A DNA stretch of 64,000 nucleotides from Hahnella aquatica (GTDB taxonomy: Bacteria > Pseudomonadota > Gammaproteobacteria > Burkholderiales > Burkholderiaceae_A). This document shows, piece by piece, positions 49,964 to 58,092 of this stretch. The position numbers were made by a program, and so were the translations under genes. How positions within the stretch are numbered: the first letter of the stretch is position 1; each line of letters begins with the position of its first letter. The stretch lies in NCBI GenBank assembly GCA_965194505.1, contig OZ239144.1, positions 310,001-374,000 on the forward strand, read 5' to 3'. A model generated the notes under the pieces. The model was not told where the DNA came from, searched no databases, and saw only the letters and a list, made by a program, of their open reading frames with translations.

Positions 49964-50809
49964 GGCAGCGGCTCGGTCTGCTGCGGCCTTGAGGGCAGCC
50001 TCGATCAGCGGCACAAAGCCACCGTGCTCCAACGCCTTCAAGGCCGCCTCGGTGGTGCCCCCCTTGGAGGTCACCTTCTCGCGAAGGCTTGCGGGCCCCT
50101 CGGGCGAGGCCTGCAGCAGGGCCATGGCACCTGAGACCGTGGCCTTGGCGAGCTGCTGGGACTGCTCGGCGGAGAGCCCGAGTGCCACGCCCGCCGAGGT
50201 GAGCCCTTCAATGAAACGAAAGACATAGGCCGGGCCGGAGCCAGACAGTGCGGTCACGGCATCGAGCAGTGTCTCGTGGTCGACCCAGAGCACGGGCCCC
50301 ACGGCCTGCAGCAGCCGGTGGGCTTGATCGCGCGCGGATGCAGGAAGGCTCGGGTCTGCGAAGGCGCCACTGATGCCCTGGCCCACGAGGGCGGGGGTGT
50401 TGGGCATGCCACGCACGAGCCGGTGGTGACCCACCCAGCCGGCGAGCACCGACATGGGCAGGCCCGCGGCAATGGAGAGCAGGGCGGGCGCATGCAGCCA
50501 TGCCTTGGCCGATGGAGAGACGGCAGTGAGTGCGTCTCTTGCCTGCTGTGGCTTGACGGCGAGGAGCAGCCAGTCGCTCGGTGGCAGGTGAATGGCCTCT
50601 TCCACGGCACTGAAGCAGTGCAGGGCCACGCCTGCAGACAAGGCCTGGGCACCAATGGAGGTCTCGATGACAGTGCGCGTGGCCGCCACGGGCTCAATGA
50701 CCACGAGTTCAGACACGGGCGCAGGCGAGCGCAGCAGCCCGGCCAGCAGGGCCTGCGCCATGTTGCCGCCGCCAAGGCTGGTGAGACGAATGGGGGAGGA
50801 GCGGGTCAT
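49931..50809 (-). CDS. proC: Pyrroline-5-carboxylate reductase
   Basis: 292 residues. Last step of proline synthesis, NADPH-dependent. Motifs: N-terminal LGGGNMAQALLAGLL, LLLAVKPQQ, VRGMPNTPALVGQGISG, VTALSGSGPAYVF and VTSKGGTTEAALKALE, which is the family signature. Ten bases separate it from the upstream murJ stop, so murJ-proC is an operon. It converges on ubiA with a 33-bp overlap. Confidence 0.96.
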   Translation of the reverse strand: MTRSSPIRLTSLGGGNMAQALLAGLLRSPAPVSELVVIEPVAATRTVIETSIGAQALSAGVALHCFSAVEEAIHLPPSDWLLLAVKPQQARDALTAVSPSAKAWLHAPALLSIAAGLPMSVLAGWVGHHRLVRGMPNTPALVGQGISGAFADPSLPASARDQAHRLLQAVGPVLWVDHETLLDAVTALSGSGPAYVFRFIEGLTSAGVALGLSAEQSQQLAKATVSGAMALLQASPEGPASLREKVTSKGGTTEAALKALEHGGFVPLIEAALKAAADRAAALGDERRREAQ

Positions 50810-50819
50810 GGTCTGGGCC

Positions 50820-52427
50820 TCACGGGGATGGTGGGGTGGGTGCTGAGGTGGATGCGGAGGGAACGCGTCGCAGGAAGTCTTGCCAGCGAACCCTCAGCAC
50901 GGTGAGCATGAGCAGGTAGCACAGGGCCGAGACGAGCACGATGCCAAAGAGCGCCCCCAGCCGCGTAAAGGGTTCTGCCTGCAAGGCCACCCAGTTGAAG
51001 TGGCTCGCAGCACTCCAGCAGACGGCGGCCATGGCCAGCCCCGAGACGATCACCTTGAGCCAGAGCCATCCCCAGCCGGCCTCCGGTGTGTAACTTCCTT
51101 TTTGACGAAGCCGAATGAGCAGCAGGCCTGCGTTGCACAGGGCGGCCACGCTCGTGGCCAGGGCCAGGCCGGCATGGTCGAGCACGGGCACGAAGACAAG
51201 GTTGAGCAGCTGCGTGAGCACCAGGGTGAAGATGGCGATCTTCACGGGCGTTCTCACATTCTGCTGGGCATAGAAGCCGGGTGCGAGCACCTTCACGCCA
51301 ATGAGTCCGAGCAGGCCCACGGCGTAGGCCATCATGGCCTGGGCCGTCATCATGAGGTCGTTGGCCCGGAATGCACCGTAGTGAAAGAGGCTGGCGGCCA
51401 GGGGCTCGGCCAGCAGGGCCAGGCCGATCGAGGCGGGCACGGCCAGCAGCACCACCAGTCGGAGGCCCCAGTCGATCAGTGCTGAGACGCGGGCTGGGTC
51501 GTTCTCGCCGTGGGCCTTGGTGAGGCTGGGCAGCAGCACGGTGGCCAGGGCCACACCCAGCAGCGCGGTGGGGAACTCCATGAGCCGGTCGGCATAGGTG
51601 AGCCAGGAGACGCTGCCGGTCTCGAGCCGAGAGGCGATGTGGGTGTTGATGACCAGGCTGATCTGGGCCACCGAGACGGCCAGGCTCGCCGGCAGCATGA
51701 GCCGTAGCATGCGGCGCACCGAGGGGTTGCGCCAGGCCTCGGCCAGGCTTCGAAAGGGCTTGAGGAAAAGCCCGGGAATGTCTGCGAGCAGACCCAGCCG
51801 ATGGAGCCCCCAGAGCTGCAGGCCCACCTGGGCGACGCCGCCCACGAGCACGGCCACCACGAGCGCCCAGATGGGGGTCTCGAGTCGGGGGGCCAGAAAG
51901 AGGGCTGCGGCAATGAAAGCAAGGTTGAGCAGCACCGGCGTGAAGGCGGGCAGCTTGAAGGATGACCAGGTATTGAGCACCCCTGCGGCCAGGGCCACCA
52001 TGGAGATCAGCACGATGTAGGGGAACATCCAGCGGGTCATGGCCGTGGCCAGCTCGAACCTTGTCGTGTCGCCCGAGAAGCCGCCGGTCATGAGCCAGAC
52101 CAGCAGGGGGGCGGCCAGAATGGCCAGCGCCGTGATGAGGGTGAGCACGACCAGCAGGAGCAGGGCGACCTGGCTGGCCAGCCGGCGGGCGGGATGCTCG
52201 CCCTCCTGGGCCTTGACCTGGCCGAGTACCGGCACAAAGGCCTGGCTGAAGGCGCCTTCGGCAAACAGGCGTCGAAGCAGGTTGGGAAGCCGGAAGGCCA
52301 CAAAGAAGGCGTCGGTCTGGGCGCCGGCGCCAAACAGGCTGGCCGTGAGGGTCTCGCGGGCCAGCCCAGTGATTCGGGAAATCAAGGTCAGGCCACTGAC
52401 GGTGGCGACGGTCTTGAGTAGATTCAT
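50820..52427 (-). CDS. murJ: Lipid II flippase MurJ
   Basis: 535 residues with 14 predicted membrane helices, MOP/MviN family. Motifs: N-terminal SGLTLISRITGLARETLTAS, TDAFFVAFRLPNLLRRLFAEGAFSQAFVP (in pieces FRLPNLLRRLFAEGAFSQAF), and FPTALLGVALATVLLPSL with the conserved loop. It moves lipid II across the inner membrane for peptidoglycan synthesis. Divergent from rpsT, a widely conserved pairing; the rpsT -35 box lies inside the first codons of murJ. Confidence 0.97.
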   Translation of the reverse strand: MNLLKTVATVSGLTLISRITGLARETLTASLFGAGAQTDAFFVAFRLPNLLRRLFAEGAFSQAFVPVLGQVKAQEGEHPARRLASQVALLLLVVLTLITALAILAAPLLVWLMTGGFSGDTTRFELATAMTRWMFPYIVLISMVALAAGVLNTWSSFKLPAFTPVLLNLAFIAAALFLAPRLETPIWALVVAVLVGGVAQVGLQLWGLHRLGLLADIPGLFLKPFRSLAEAWRNPSVRRMLRLMLPASLAVSVAQISLVINTHIASRLETGSVSWLTYADRLMEFPTALLGVALATVLLPSLTKAHGENDPARVSALIDWGLRLVVLLAVPASIGLALLAEPLAASLFHYGAFRANDLMMTAQAMMAYAVGLLGLIGVKVLAPGFYAQQNVRTPVKIAIFTLVLTQLLNLVFVPVLDHAGLALATSVAALCNAGLLLIRLRQKGSYTPEAGWGWLWLKVIVSGLAMAAVCWSAASHFNWVALQAEPFTRLGALFGIVLVSALCYLLMLTVLRVRWQDFLRRVPSASTSAPTPPSP

Positions 52428-52442
52428 CTAAGACGCTATAGT
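52414..52442 (+). promoter_or_regulatory. rpsT promoter
   Basis: TTGAGT (52414-52419), 17-base spacer, TATAGT (52437-52442), 34 bases before the rpsT ATG. A good sigma-70 match at ideal spacing. The -35 lies within the 5' coding end of the divergent murJ. Confidence 0.7.
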
Positions 52443-52476
52443 GACAGGCTTTCCTTTTCAGGATCCAGGATTATCC

Positions 52477-52746
52477 ATGGCCAACTCAGCTTCAGCTCGT
52501 AAAAGCGCCCGCCAAGCGGCGGCCCGTCGTCTGCTCAATGCAGGCCTTCGCTCGTCCTACCGCACGGCGGTGAAATCGGTTCGCAAGGCCGTGGCCGCAG
52601 GCGATGCCAAGGCCGCCGGCGTGGCCTTCTCGGCTGCAACCAGCGTCATCGACCGCATCGCAGACAAGAAAATCGTTCACAAGAACAAGGCTGCTCGCCA
52701 CAAGAGTCGTCTGGCCGCCGCGGTCAAGACGCTCCAGGCCGCTTAA
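52477..52746 (+). CDS. rpsT: 30S ribosomal protein S20
   Basis: 89 residues from ATG 52477, preceded by CAGGA. The N-terminal MANSASARKSARQAAARR is typical; the frame is open to 52441 but that extension contains the promoter. A helical-bundle protein, rich in Lys, Arg and Ala, which binds the 5' and 3' minor domains of 16S rRNA. The final IVHKNKAARHKSRLAAAVK block is conserved. After the stop a hairpin (GGCGCA/TGTGCC, 52801-52820) without a T-run lies before the convergent yggS stop. Confidence 0.97.
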   Translation: MANSASARKSARQAAARRLLNAGLRSSYRTAVKSVRKAVAAGDAKAAGVAFSAATSVIDRIADKKIVHKNKAARHKSRLAAAVKTLQAA

Positions 52747-52821
52747 CCAGTCGCAAACGCGCAGGTCGGAAACACGCAGTAGGAGAAGTGCAGTAGGTTC
52801 GGCGCACCAAGCGCTGTGCCG

Positions 52822-53583
52822 TCAGGGGGCCGGTCGGGCCCCGAAAATGGCGGTGCCAATCCGAAGACACACCTGCGTCTCGAAGCCAGCCCGTGCCGCC
52901 TTGGCCTGGGCTTCGAGCGCTAACTCCCAGTCGTCTGACATGCCCATGGAGGCCACCGGCCTGCCCATGGCCGTGCGCATCTCTTCATTGAGGCCCTGCC
53001 AACAGGCCTGTAGCAGTTCGAGCAGCCGATCAAAGGCTTGAACGCCCGCACCGGGCGCTGGAATGGCCATGAGGCCGCGCATCTGAATACGGCCGGGGTT
53101 GGCCTGGGCCAGCTGGGCGATGGCCAGAAAGGTGGTCACGGCCTCTTGTTCGGGCACGCCTGACTTACTCGCTTCGTCACCAATGTTCACCTGCAGGCAG
53201 AGCTGCATGGGCGGCAGGCCCTCGGGCCGTTGGTCGGCCAGGCGCTGGGCAATCTTGAGCCGGTCGACCGTGTGCACCCAATCGAAGTGGGCTGCGACGT
53301 CGCGGGTCTTGTTGCTCTGGAGCGGTCCGATGAAGTGCCACTGCGGCGGGTGGGCAGGCGCCTGGGCTTGCACGTCTACCACCTTCTGAACGCCCTCCTG
53401 CACGTAGTTCTCGCCGAAATGGGCTTGGCCTGCGGCAATCGCCACGCACACCGAAGATGCTGGGTGGGTCTTGCTCACGGCCACCAGGCCCACGGCCTGT
53501 GGAGCAAGCCCCAGGCGCTGCTGGGCAGCCTGAATTCGGCCCTGAACCGCAGCGAGCCGCTCGGGCAGGCTGGCCTCAGCCAC
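52822..53583 (-). CDS. yggS: PLP-binding protein YggS (PLPBP) family
   Basis: 253 residues from GTG 53581-53583, overlapping the upstream methyltransferase stop by eight bases. Single-domain PLP barrel: LVAVSKTHPAS with the PLP Lys38, HFGENYVQE, WHFIGPLQSNKTRD, VNIGDEASKSGV, GLMAIP and GMSDDWELA. The family controls free pyridoxal phosphate and affects amino-acid homeostasis, with no known enzymatic reaction. It often lies with proC; here proC is 2 kb away on the same strand, separated by rpsT. Last gene of the leuS operon. Confidence 0.94.
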   Translation of the reverse strand: MAEASLPERLAAVQGRIQAAQQRLGLAPQAVGLVAVSKTHPASSVCVAIAAGQAHFGENYVQEGVQKVVDVQAQAPAHPPQWHFIGPLQSNKTRDVAAHFDWVHTVDRLKIAQRLADQRPEGLPPMQLCLQVNIGDEASKSGVPEQEAVTTFLAIAQLAQANPGRIQMRGLMAIPAPGAGVQAFDRLLELLQACWQGLNEEMRTAMGRPVASMGMSDDWELALEAQAKAARAGFETQVCLRIGTAIFGARPAP

Positions 53584-54769
53584 GGGCCGACCCCGAGACC
53601 ATGTCGAACCGCATCCAACGGCATTCGATGTCGCCATTGAAGACGGGCATGCGCCTGGCGGCCTTGAGCCGAAGCGCGGAATCGAACTTGGGGTCATCGG
53701 TGAGCAGCCAGGCCGTCCAGCCGGCGTAGTGGCGCTTCAAGACTTCACTCAGACGACGCACGTCTTGATCGAGCTCCAGGCGCTTGCCGTAGGGTGGGTT
53801 GGTGATGAGCAGGCCTGAGGCGTCTGGGGCGGGCGTCCCGAAGAAGTCTGCCTCTTCCACCCGCACCTGGGCAGCCAATTCTGCAGGCAGTGCTCGGTCT
53901 AGGTTCTCGCGGGTGGTTCGCACCAGGTGCGCGGAGAGGTCTTTGGCGAAGACCTTGGGCAGCTGCAGGCTGGACGCGGCCTGCCAGGCCTTGGCGCAGG
54001 CCTGGCGCAGTACGGTCATGTTCACCCGAGAGAAGGGTGAGCCGCTGCCGAACTGCTCAAATGCAAACCGCCTTGGATTGGCGGGATGAAAGCCAGGGGC
54101 CAGTCCCGCCCAGCGCGAGAGTGTTTCGATGATCAGGGTCCCGCTGCCGCACATGGGGTCGAGCAGGCTCTGCTGGCCGTTCCAGTTGGCCTCCGTCGCC
54201 AGGGCCGCGGCCAAGTTCTCACGTAGCGGCGCCTCGCCCTTGGCCTGCCGCCAGCCGCGCTTAAAAAGTGGTTCACCGGTGGTATCGATCGACAGCGTGG
54301 CCTTCTCGCCATCGACAAAGAGCCAGATGCGAATGTCGGGCTGGCGCGTGTCCACCGAGGGCCGCTCACCGGTGCGCTCGCGCATGCGATCACACAGGCC
54401 GTCTTTCACGCGAAGGCCAGCAAAGGGCAGGGCCAACTGAAAGCTGGGACTGCGGCCCTGGTTGACGTCCACCCGAAAGGTCTGGGCGGGCGTCATGAAC
54501 TGCTCCCAAGGGATGCGTCGGGCGGCCGCCAGGATGTCATCGGCCTTTTGAAGGCGGCACTGGTCGAGCAGGAGCAGCACGCGGGTGGCGGTTCTCAGCC
54601 AGAGGTTGGCGCGGGCGAGGCCATTGGCATCGGCCCGAAACTGCACACCACCGCGGGCGGCCTGGACCTCGGAGAGCCCTTCGATGGCCTCGCATTCTTT
54701 GGCCAGCAGGGGCTCGAGCCCCGACGGGCAGACGGCAAAGCCCGACAGCAGTTGACCGGCGGGAATCAA
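53576..54769 (-). CDS. THUMP-domain class I SAM rRNA methyltransferase, RlmL-type
   Basis: 397 residues from TTG 54767-54769, whose TTGA overlaps the hemJ stop; the long frame upstream (to 55345) is shadow of hemJ and proA. An N-terminal ferredoxin-like/THUMP region is followed by the N6-adenine/N2-guanine-type methyltransferase domain with LLDPMCGSGTLIIETL (motif I) and the catalytic LITNPPYGKRL. It resembles the N-terminal (RlmL, G2445) half of E. coli RlmKL; the RlmK half is absent. Exact target is inference. Confidence 0.9.
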   Translation of the reverse strand: MIPAGQLLSGFAVCPSGLEPLLAKECEAIEGLSEVQAARGGVQFRADANGLARANLWLRTATRVLLLLDQCRLQKADDILAAARRIPWEQFMTPAQTFRVDVNQGRSPSFQLALPFAGLRVKDGLCDRMRERTGERPSVDTRQPDIRIWLFVDGEKATLSIDTTGEPLFKRGWRQAKGEAPLRENLAAALATEANWNGQQSLLDPMCGSGTLIIETLSRWAGLAPGFHPANPRRFAFEQFGSGSPFSRVNMTVLRQACAKAWQAASSLQLPKVFAKDLSAHLVRTTRENLDRALPAELAAQVRVEEADFFGTPAPDASGLLITNPPYGKRLELDQDVRRLSEVLKRHYAGWTAWLLTDDPKFDSALRLKAARRMPVFNGDIECRWMRFDMVSGSARG

Positions 54770-55200
54770 AAGGGCTTGACCACCACCAGCACCACTGCAC
54801 CGAGCAGCATGAGCACGGGCACCTCGTTGAACCAGCGAAACCAGATGTGTGACTTGCGCATCTGGCCGGCCTCGAACTTCCGCAGCATGGCGCCACAGAC
54901 ATGGTGGTAGCCCACCAGAATCACCACGATGAGCAGCTTGGCATGCATCCAGCCATTGCCGGGGCCCATGCCAATGCCGTAGCCGAGCCAGAGCCAGAGG
55001 CCGAAGACAAGCGTGCCAATCATGAGCGGCAGCATGAACCGGTAGAGCTTGCGGGCCATGAGCAGCAGGCGGGCCCGCTCGGGGGAGTCGCCCTCGGGCA
55101 CCATGGCCAGGTTCACGAAAATGCGCGGCAGGTAGAAGAGGCCCGCAAACCAGCTGGTGACAAAAATGATGTGCAGCGCCTTGATCCAGAGAAGGGCCAT
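54766..55200 (-). CDS. hemJ: HemJ protoporphyrinogen IX oxidase
   Basis: 144 residues, four membrane helices. The family signature is at the N-terminus: WIKALHIIFVTSWFAGLFYLPRIFV in part (ALHIIFVTSWFAGLFYLP) with the conserved His10. Further marks are RKLYRFMLPLM, GWMHAKLLIVV (conserved Lys) and FRWFNEVP. It oxidises protoporphyrinogen in haem synthesis. ATG 55198-55200 is chosen because upstream sequence belongs to proA (stop 55206). It is translationally coupled to the methyltransferase gene by TTGA. Confidence 0.92.
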   Translation of the reverse strand: MALLWIKALHIIFVTSWFAGLFYLPRIFVNLAMVPEGDSPERARLLLMARKLYRFMLPLMIGTLVFGLWLWLGYGIGMGPGNGWMHAKLLIVVILVGYHHVCGAMLRKFEAGQMRKSHIWFRWFNEVPVLMLLGAVVLVVVKPF

Positions 55201-55205
55201 CTGCG

Positions 55206-56501
55206 TTAACTCCTGATCTCGCCGTTGCCAAAGACCACCCATTTGTAGGTGGTGAGACCCTCGAGCCCCACGGGGCCGCGGGCATGAAGCTTGTTGGTGC
55301 TGATGCCGATCTCGGCGCCGAGCCCGTACTCAAAGCCATCTGCAAACCGAGTCGAGGCGTTGATCATGACCGATGCGGCATCGACCTCCCGCAGGAACTG
55401 CATGGCCTTGGTGTGGTTCTCGGTGAGGATGGCATCGGTGTGCTGCGACCCGTACTGGTTGATGTGTGCGATGGCCGCCTCGAGGCTGTCGACCAGTTTG
55501 ATCGACAGGATGGGCGCCAGGTACTCGGTCTGCCAGTCGTCCTCGGTCGCATCCTTCAATGCCTTGGTGTCGAGGCCAGCAGCGATGAGTGCAGCCTTGG
55601 TCTTGCCGCAGACGCGAAGCTCCACGCCCTTCTCTTGGTAGATGTGAACGAGTGGCACGAGCGCAGAGGCGACCATGGCCTCGTGGACCAGCAGGGTCTC
55701 CATGGTGTTGCAGGGCGCGTAGCGCTGGGTCTTGGCGTTGTCGGCCACACGAATGGCCTTGGTGGGGTCGGCCTCGTTGTCGATGTAGACATGACAGATG
55801 CCATCGAGGTGCTTGATGACTGGCACCGTGGCCTCGCGGCTGATGCGCTCGATGAGTGACTTGCCACCCCGCGGCACGATCACATCGATGAAGGCTGGCA
55901 TGGTGATCATCATGCCCACGGCGGCGCGATCGGTGGTGGGCACCACCTGCACGGCCTGGGCGGGAAGGCCTGCAGCTGCAAGGGCCGGCCCCATGAGGGC
56001 GGCGAGCGCCTGGTTGGTGTGCAGGGCCTCGGAGCCGCCGCGCAGCACCGTGGCATTGCCCGACTTGATGCACAGGGCTGCGGCATCGATGGTCACATTG
56101 GGCCGCGACTCATAAATGATGCCAATCACGCCGAGCGGCACGCGCATCTGCCCCACACGAATGCCCGAGGGCCGGGCCCGCAGGTGGGTGATCTCTCCGA
56201 TGGGGTCCTCGAGCTGTGCGATCTGCAAGACCCCCTCGACCATGGTCTCGATGGCCTTGTCGGTCAGGCCAAGCCGATCAATGAAGGCTTCATCATGGCC
56301 TGCGGCTCGGGCGGCCTCCAGGTCCTTCTGGTTGGCGGCCTGCAGGGTGGCTCGATTCTTCGAGATGGCTGCAGCCATGCTGTGCAAGACCTGATTCTTC
56401 TGCGCGGTGGTGGCGCGCGCCATTTCACGCGAGGCCTGCCGTGCGGCAAGGCCAAGGGCTTGCATGGCCTTGGCCACGGGCGTGTTGGAGAGGTCTGTCA
56501 T
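55206..56501 (-). CDS. proA: Gamma-glutamyl phosphate reductase
   Basis: 431 residues, aldehyde-dehydrogenase-like. Second step of proline synthesis. Motifs: VPLGVIGIIYESRPNVTIDAAAL (in part GIIYESRPNV), LCIKSGNATVLRGGSEA, VPRGGKSLIERI, CNTMETLLVH (the active-site Cys region) and the C-terminal ASTRFADGFEYGLGAEIGIST in part (STRFADGFEYGLGAE). Overlaps holA by ATGA and is followed by hemJ after five bases. Confidence 0.97.
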   Translation of the reverse strand: MTDLSNTPVAKAMQALGLAARQASREMARATTAQKNQVLHSMAAAISKNRATLQAANQKDLEAARAAGHDEAFIDRLGLTDKAIETMVEGVLQIAQLEDPIGEITHLRARPSGIRVGQMRVPLGVIGIIYESRPNVTIDAAALCIKSGNATVLRGGSEALHTNQALAALMGPALAAAGLPAQAVQVVPTTDRAAVGMMITMPAFIDVIVPRGGKSLIERISREATVPVIKHLDGICHVYIDNEADPTKAIRVADNAKTQRYAPCNTMETLLVHEAMVASALVPLVHIYQEKGVELRVCGKTKAALIAAGLDTKALKDATEDDWQTEYLAPILSIKLVDSLEAAIAHINQYGSQHTDAILTENHTKAMQFLREVDAASVMINASTRFADGFEYGLGAEIGISTNKLHARGPVGLEGLTTYKWVVFGNGEIRS

Positions 56502-57442
56502 GGTCTTGGTGAGGGCTGGGCGAGTTGCAGGGCCAACTGTTCGAGGGCCACCCAGGGGTCTTCCCCGTGGAGTCCTTTGACCATTGTATCGATGCGCCCC
56601 AGGCTGCGCAGTGCAGGGCCTGCACGCGGTGTGGGCAGGCGGCGACAGGCTTGGGCCACGCTCCAGACCAGAATGGGCAGGGCCTCGCCCTCCTCGCGCA
56701 GCCCCCGAAGAACCCGCAGGCTGCGGGCGGCATCGCCAGCCACCAGGGTGTCACCCACGGTGAATGGGTTGAAGCGTGCATGGTCGGTCACGGCAGCCTG
56801 CATCCGGGCAAGGTCGATGCGGGCCTCATCGCCCGGGGCCGGCGGCAGGTGGGTGAGCTTGAGAATCTCTTGGTGGCCTGCGGCGAGGTTGCCCTCGCAA
56901 CGGCTGGCGAGCCATCGAACCGCCTCGGGTGTGGCGGAGAGTCCGTGCTGGCTGAGCCTGGCCTGCACCCAGGCGGGCAGGTCGGCGGCAGACACATCGG
57001 GCACATTCACCACCGTGCTTGCCTGCTCCACCTGTTTGAACCAGGCAGCCCCGGCCAGGGTTCGGTCGAGCCGTGGCAGCAGCAAGAGGAGGGTGGTTTC
57101 GGCCGGTGGGTTTTGTGCCCAGGCCGACAGGGTCTTCGCTCCTTCGATACCCGGCTTGCCGGTGGGCAGGCGCAGCTCCACAAGGCGCTGGCTTGCAAAG
57201 AGGGATGGCATGCGGGCGGACTCGAGCCAGGCCTGCCAGCCAAAGCTGCGATCGGGGGTGTCGGTGGTGCGCTCGTCGCAGCCACCGGCTCGAAGGGCTG
57301 CACGCAGGGCATCGGCAGCCTCGGTCTGCAACAAGGGGTCGGCACTGCAGATGGCCCAGACCCGTCCGCTGGCCTGGCCCAGGGCCGTGGCCAGGCGGCC
57401 TGTGAAGGCCTCAGGCCGGAGGGGGTCGAACCGGAGTTGCAC
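56498..57442 (-). CDS. holA: DNA polymerase III subunit delta
   Basis: 314 residues. Clamp-loader subunit that opens the beta ring. An AAA-like domain with the N-terminal QLRFDPLRPEAF and the RLVELRLPTGKPGIEGAKTL region is followed by the lid and collar helices (WLASRCEGNLAAGHQEILKL, FTVGDTLVAGDAARSLRVL). No Walker A is expected in delta. Overlaps lptE by 32 bp and proA by 4 bp; leuS-lptE-holA is the usual order in beta- and gammaproteobacteria. Confidence 0.94.
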   Translation of the reverse strand: MQLRFDPLRPEAFTGRLATALGQASGRVWAICSADPLLQTEAADALRAALRAGGCDERTTDTPDRSFGWQAWLESARMPSLFASQRLVELRLPTGKPGIEGAKTLSAWAQNPPAETTLLLLLPRLDRTLAGAAWFKQVEQASTVVNVPDVSAADLPAWVQARLSQHGLSATPEAVRWLASRCEGNLAAGHQEILKLTHLPPAPGDEARIDLARMQAAVTDHARFNPFTVGDTLVAGDAARSLRVLRGLREEGEALPILVWSVAQACRRLPTPRAGPALRSLGRIDTMVKGLHGEDPWVALEQLALQLAQPSPRP

Positions 57443-58064
57443 GGCGGCTCAGTCCCGAGAGGCGGCGCAGGATCTGTTGGATCAAATCTTCCTCCATGGC
57501 GTTGATCTGGAAGCGCTCGGCATCATCCGACGAGAGCACGTCGGTCTCATTGATGCTGATCGTGCGCCGCAGTTCGAGGACATCGGTGGGAATGAGAGGA
57601 CGGCCGATGGGGTCCTCGATTCGGAATTCCAGGGAGGTCTTGAGTTCGATTTCGCGGGGGCGGCCGGTGCCGGAGAAGCCCACCACCAGGCGCTGCGGCT
57701 GCAGGCTGATGATGCGCAGCACGACCTCTGCATCGTTGGCGCGCGTGACGAGCGTGCGACGGTAGCGGGCGCTCAGCTCTCGGCGTAGGCGTTCGGAAAA
57801 GCCACCGCCAGACACCGCTTGGGCCAACTCGGGCTCTGCTGCAGGCGCACCGGCTGGGCTGCCACTGGCCTCGACGGCGCGGCCTCGATCAATCTGTGGG
57901 CCTTGGCCCGGGGCCACCACCATGATGCGTTGGAAGCCGAAGTCCATGGCGCCACGAATGCGCCAGCCACAGCCAGAGACGGCCAGAACGGTGGCCATGC
58001 CACTGGCCACCAGCAGCACACGCCGCCGGGGGCTTGGAGGGGAGACCCTTGGGGGAAGCACCAT
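57411..58064 (-). CDS. lptE: LPS-assembly lipoprotein LptE
   Basis: 217 residues. A lipoprotein signal ends in LAVSGC with the lipidated Cys32, followed by GWRIRGAMDFGFQRI, the standard LptE start. Past an Ala/Pro-rich insert (about 60-85) come FSERLRRELSARYR and the beta-strand region with ETDVLSSDDAERFQINAME. LptE plugs the LptD barrel that inserts LPS into the outer membrane. The C-terminus overlaps the holA start by 32 bp. Confidence 0.92.
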   Translation of the reverse strand: MVLPPRVSPPSPRRRVLLVASGMATVLAVSGCGWRIRGAMDFGFQRIMVVAPGQGPQIDRGRAVEASGSPAGAPAAEPELAQAVSGGGFSERLRRELSARYRRTLVTRANDAEVVLRIISLQPQRLVVGFSGTGRPREIELKTSLEFRIEDPIGRPLIPTDVLELRRTISINETDVLSSDDAERFQINAMEEDLIQQILRRLSGLSRRATPVRPPPA

Positions 58065-58092
58065 GTCGCTCAGATTAACACTCGGGGATTGG

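Noticed and set aside
52747..52821. Rho-independent terminator after rpsT
   Set aside because: The GGCGCA/TGTGCC hairpin lacks a T-run and overlaps the yggS end.
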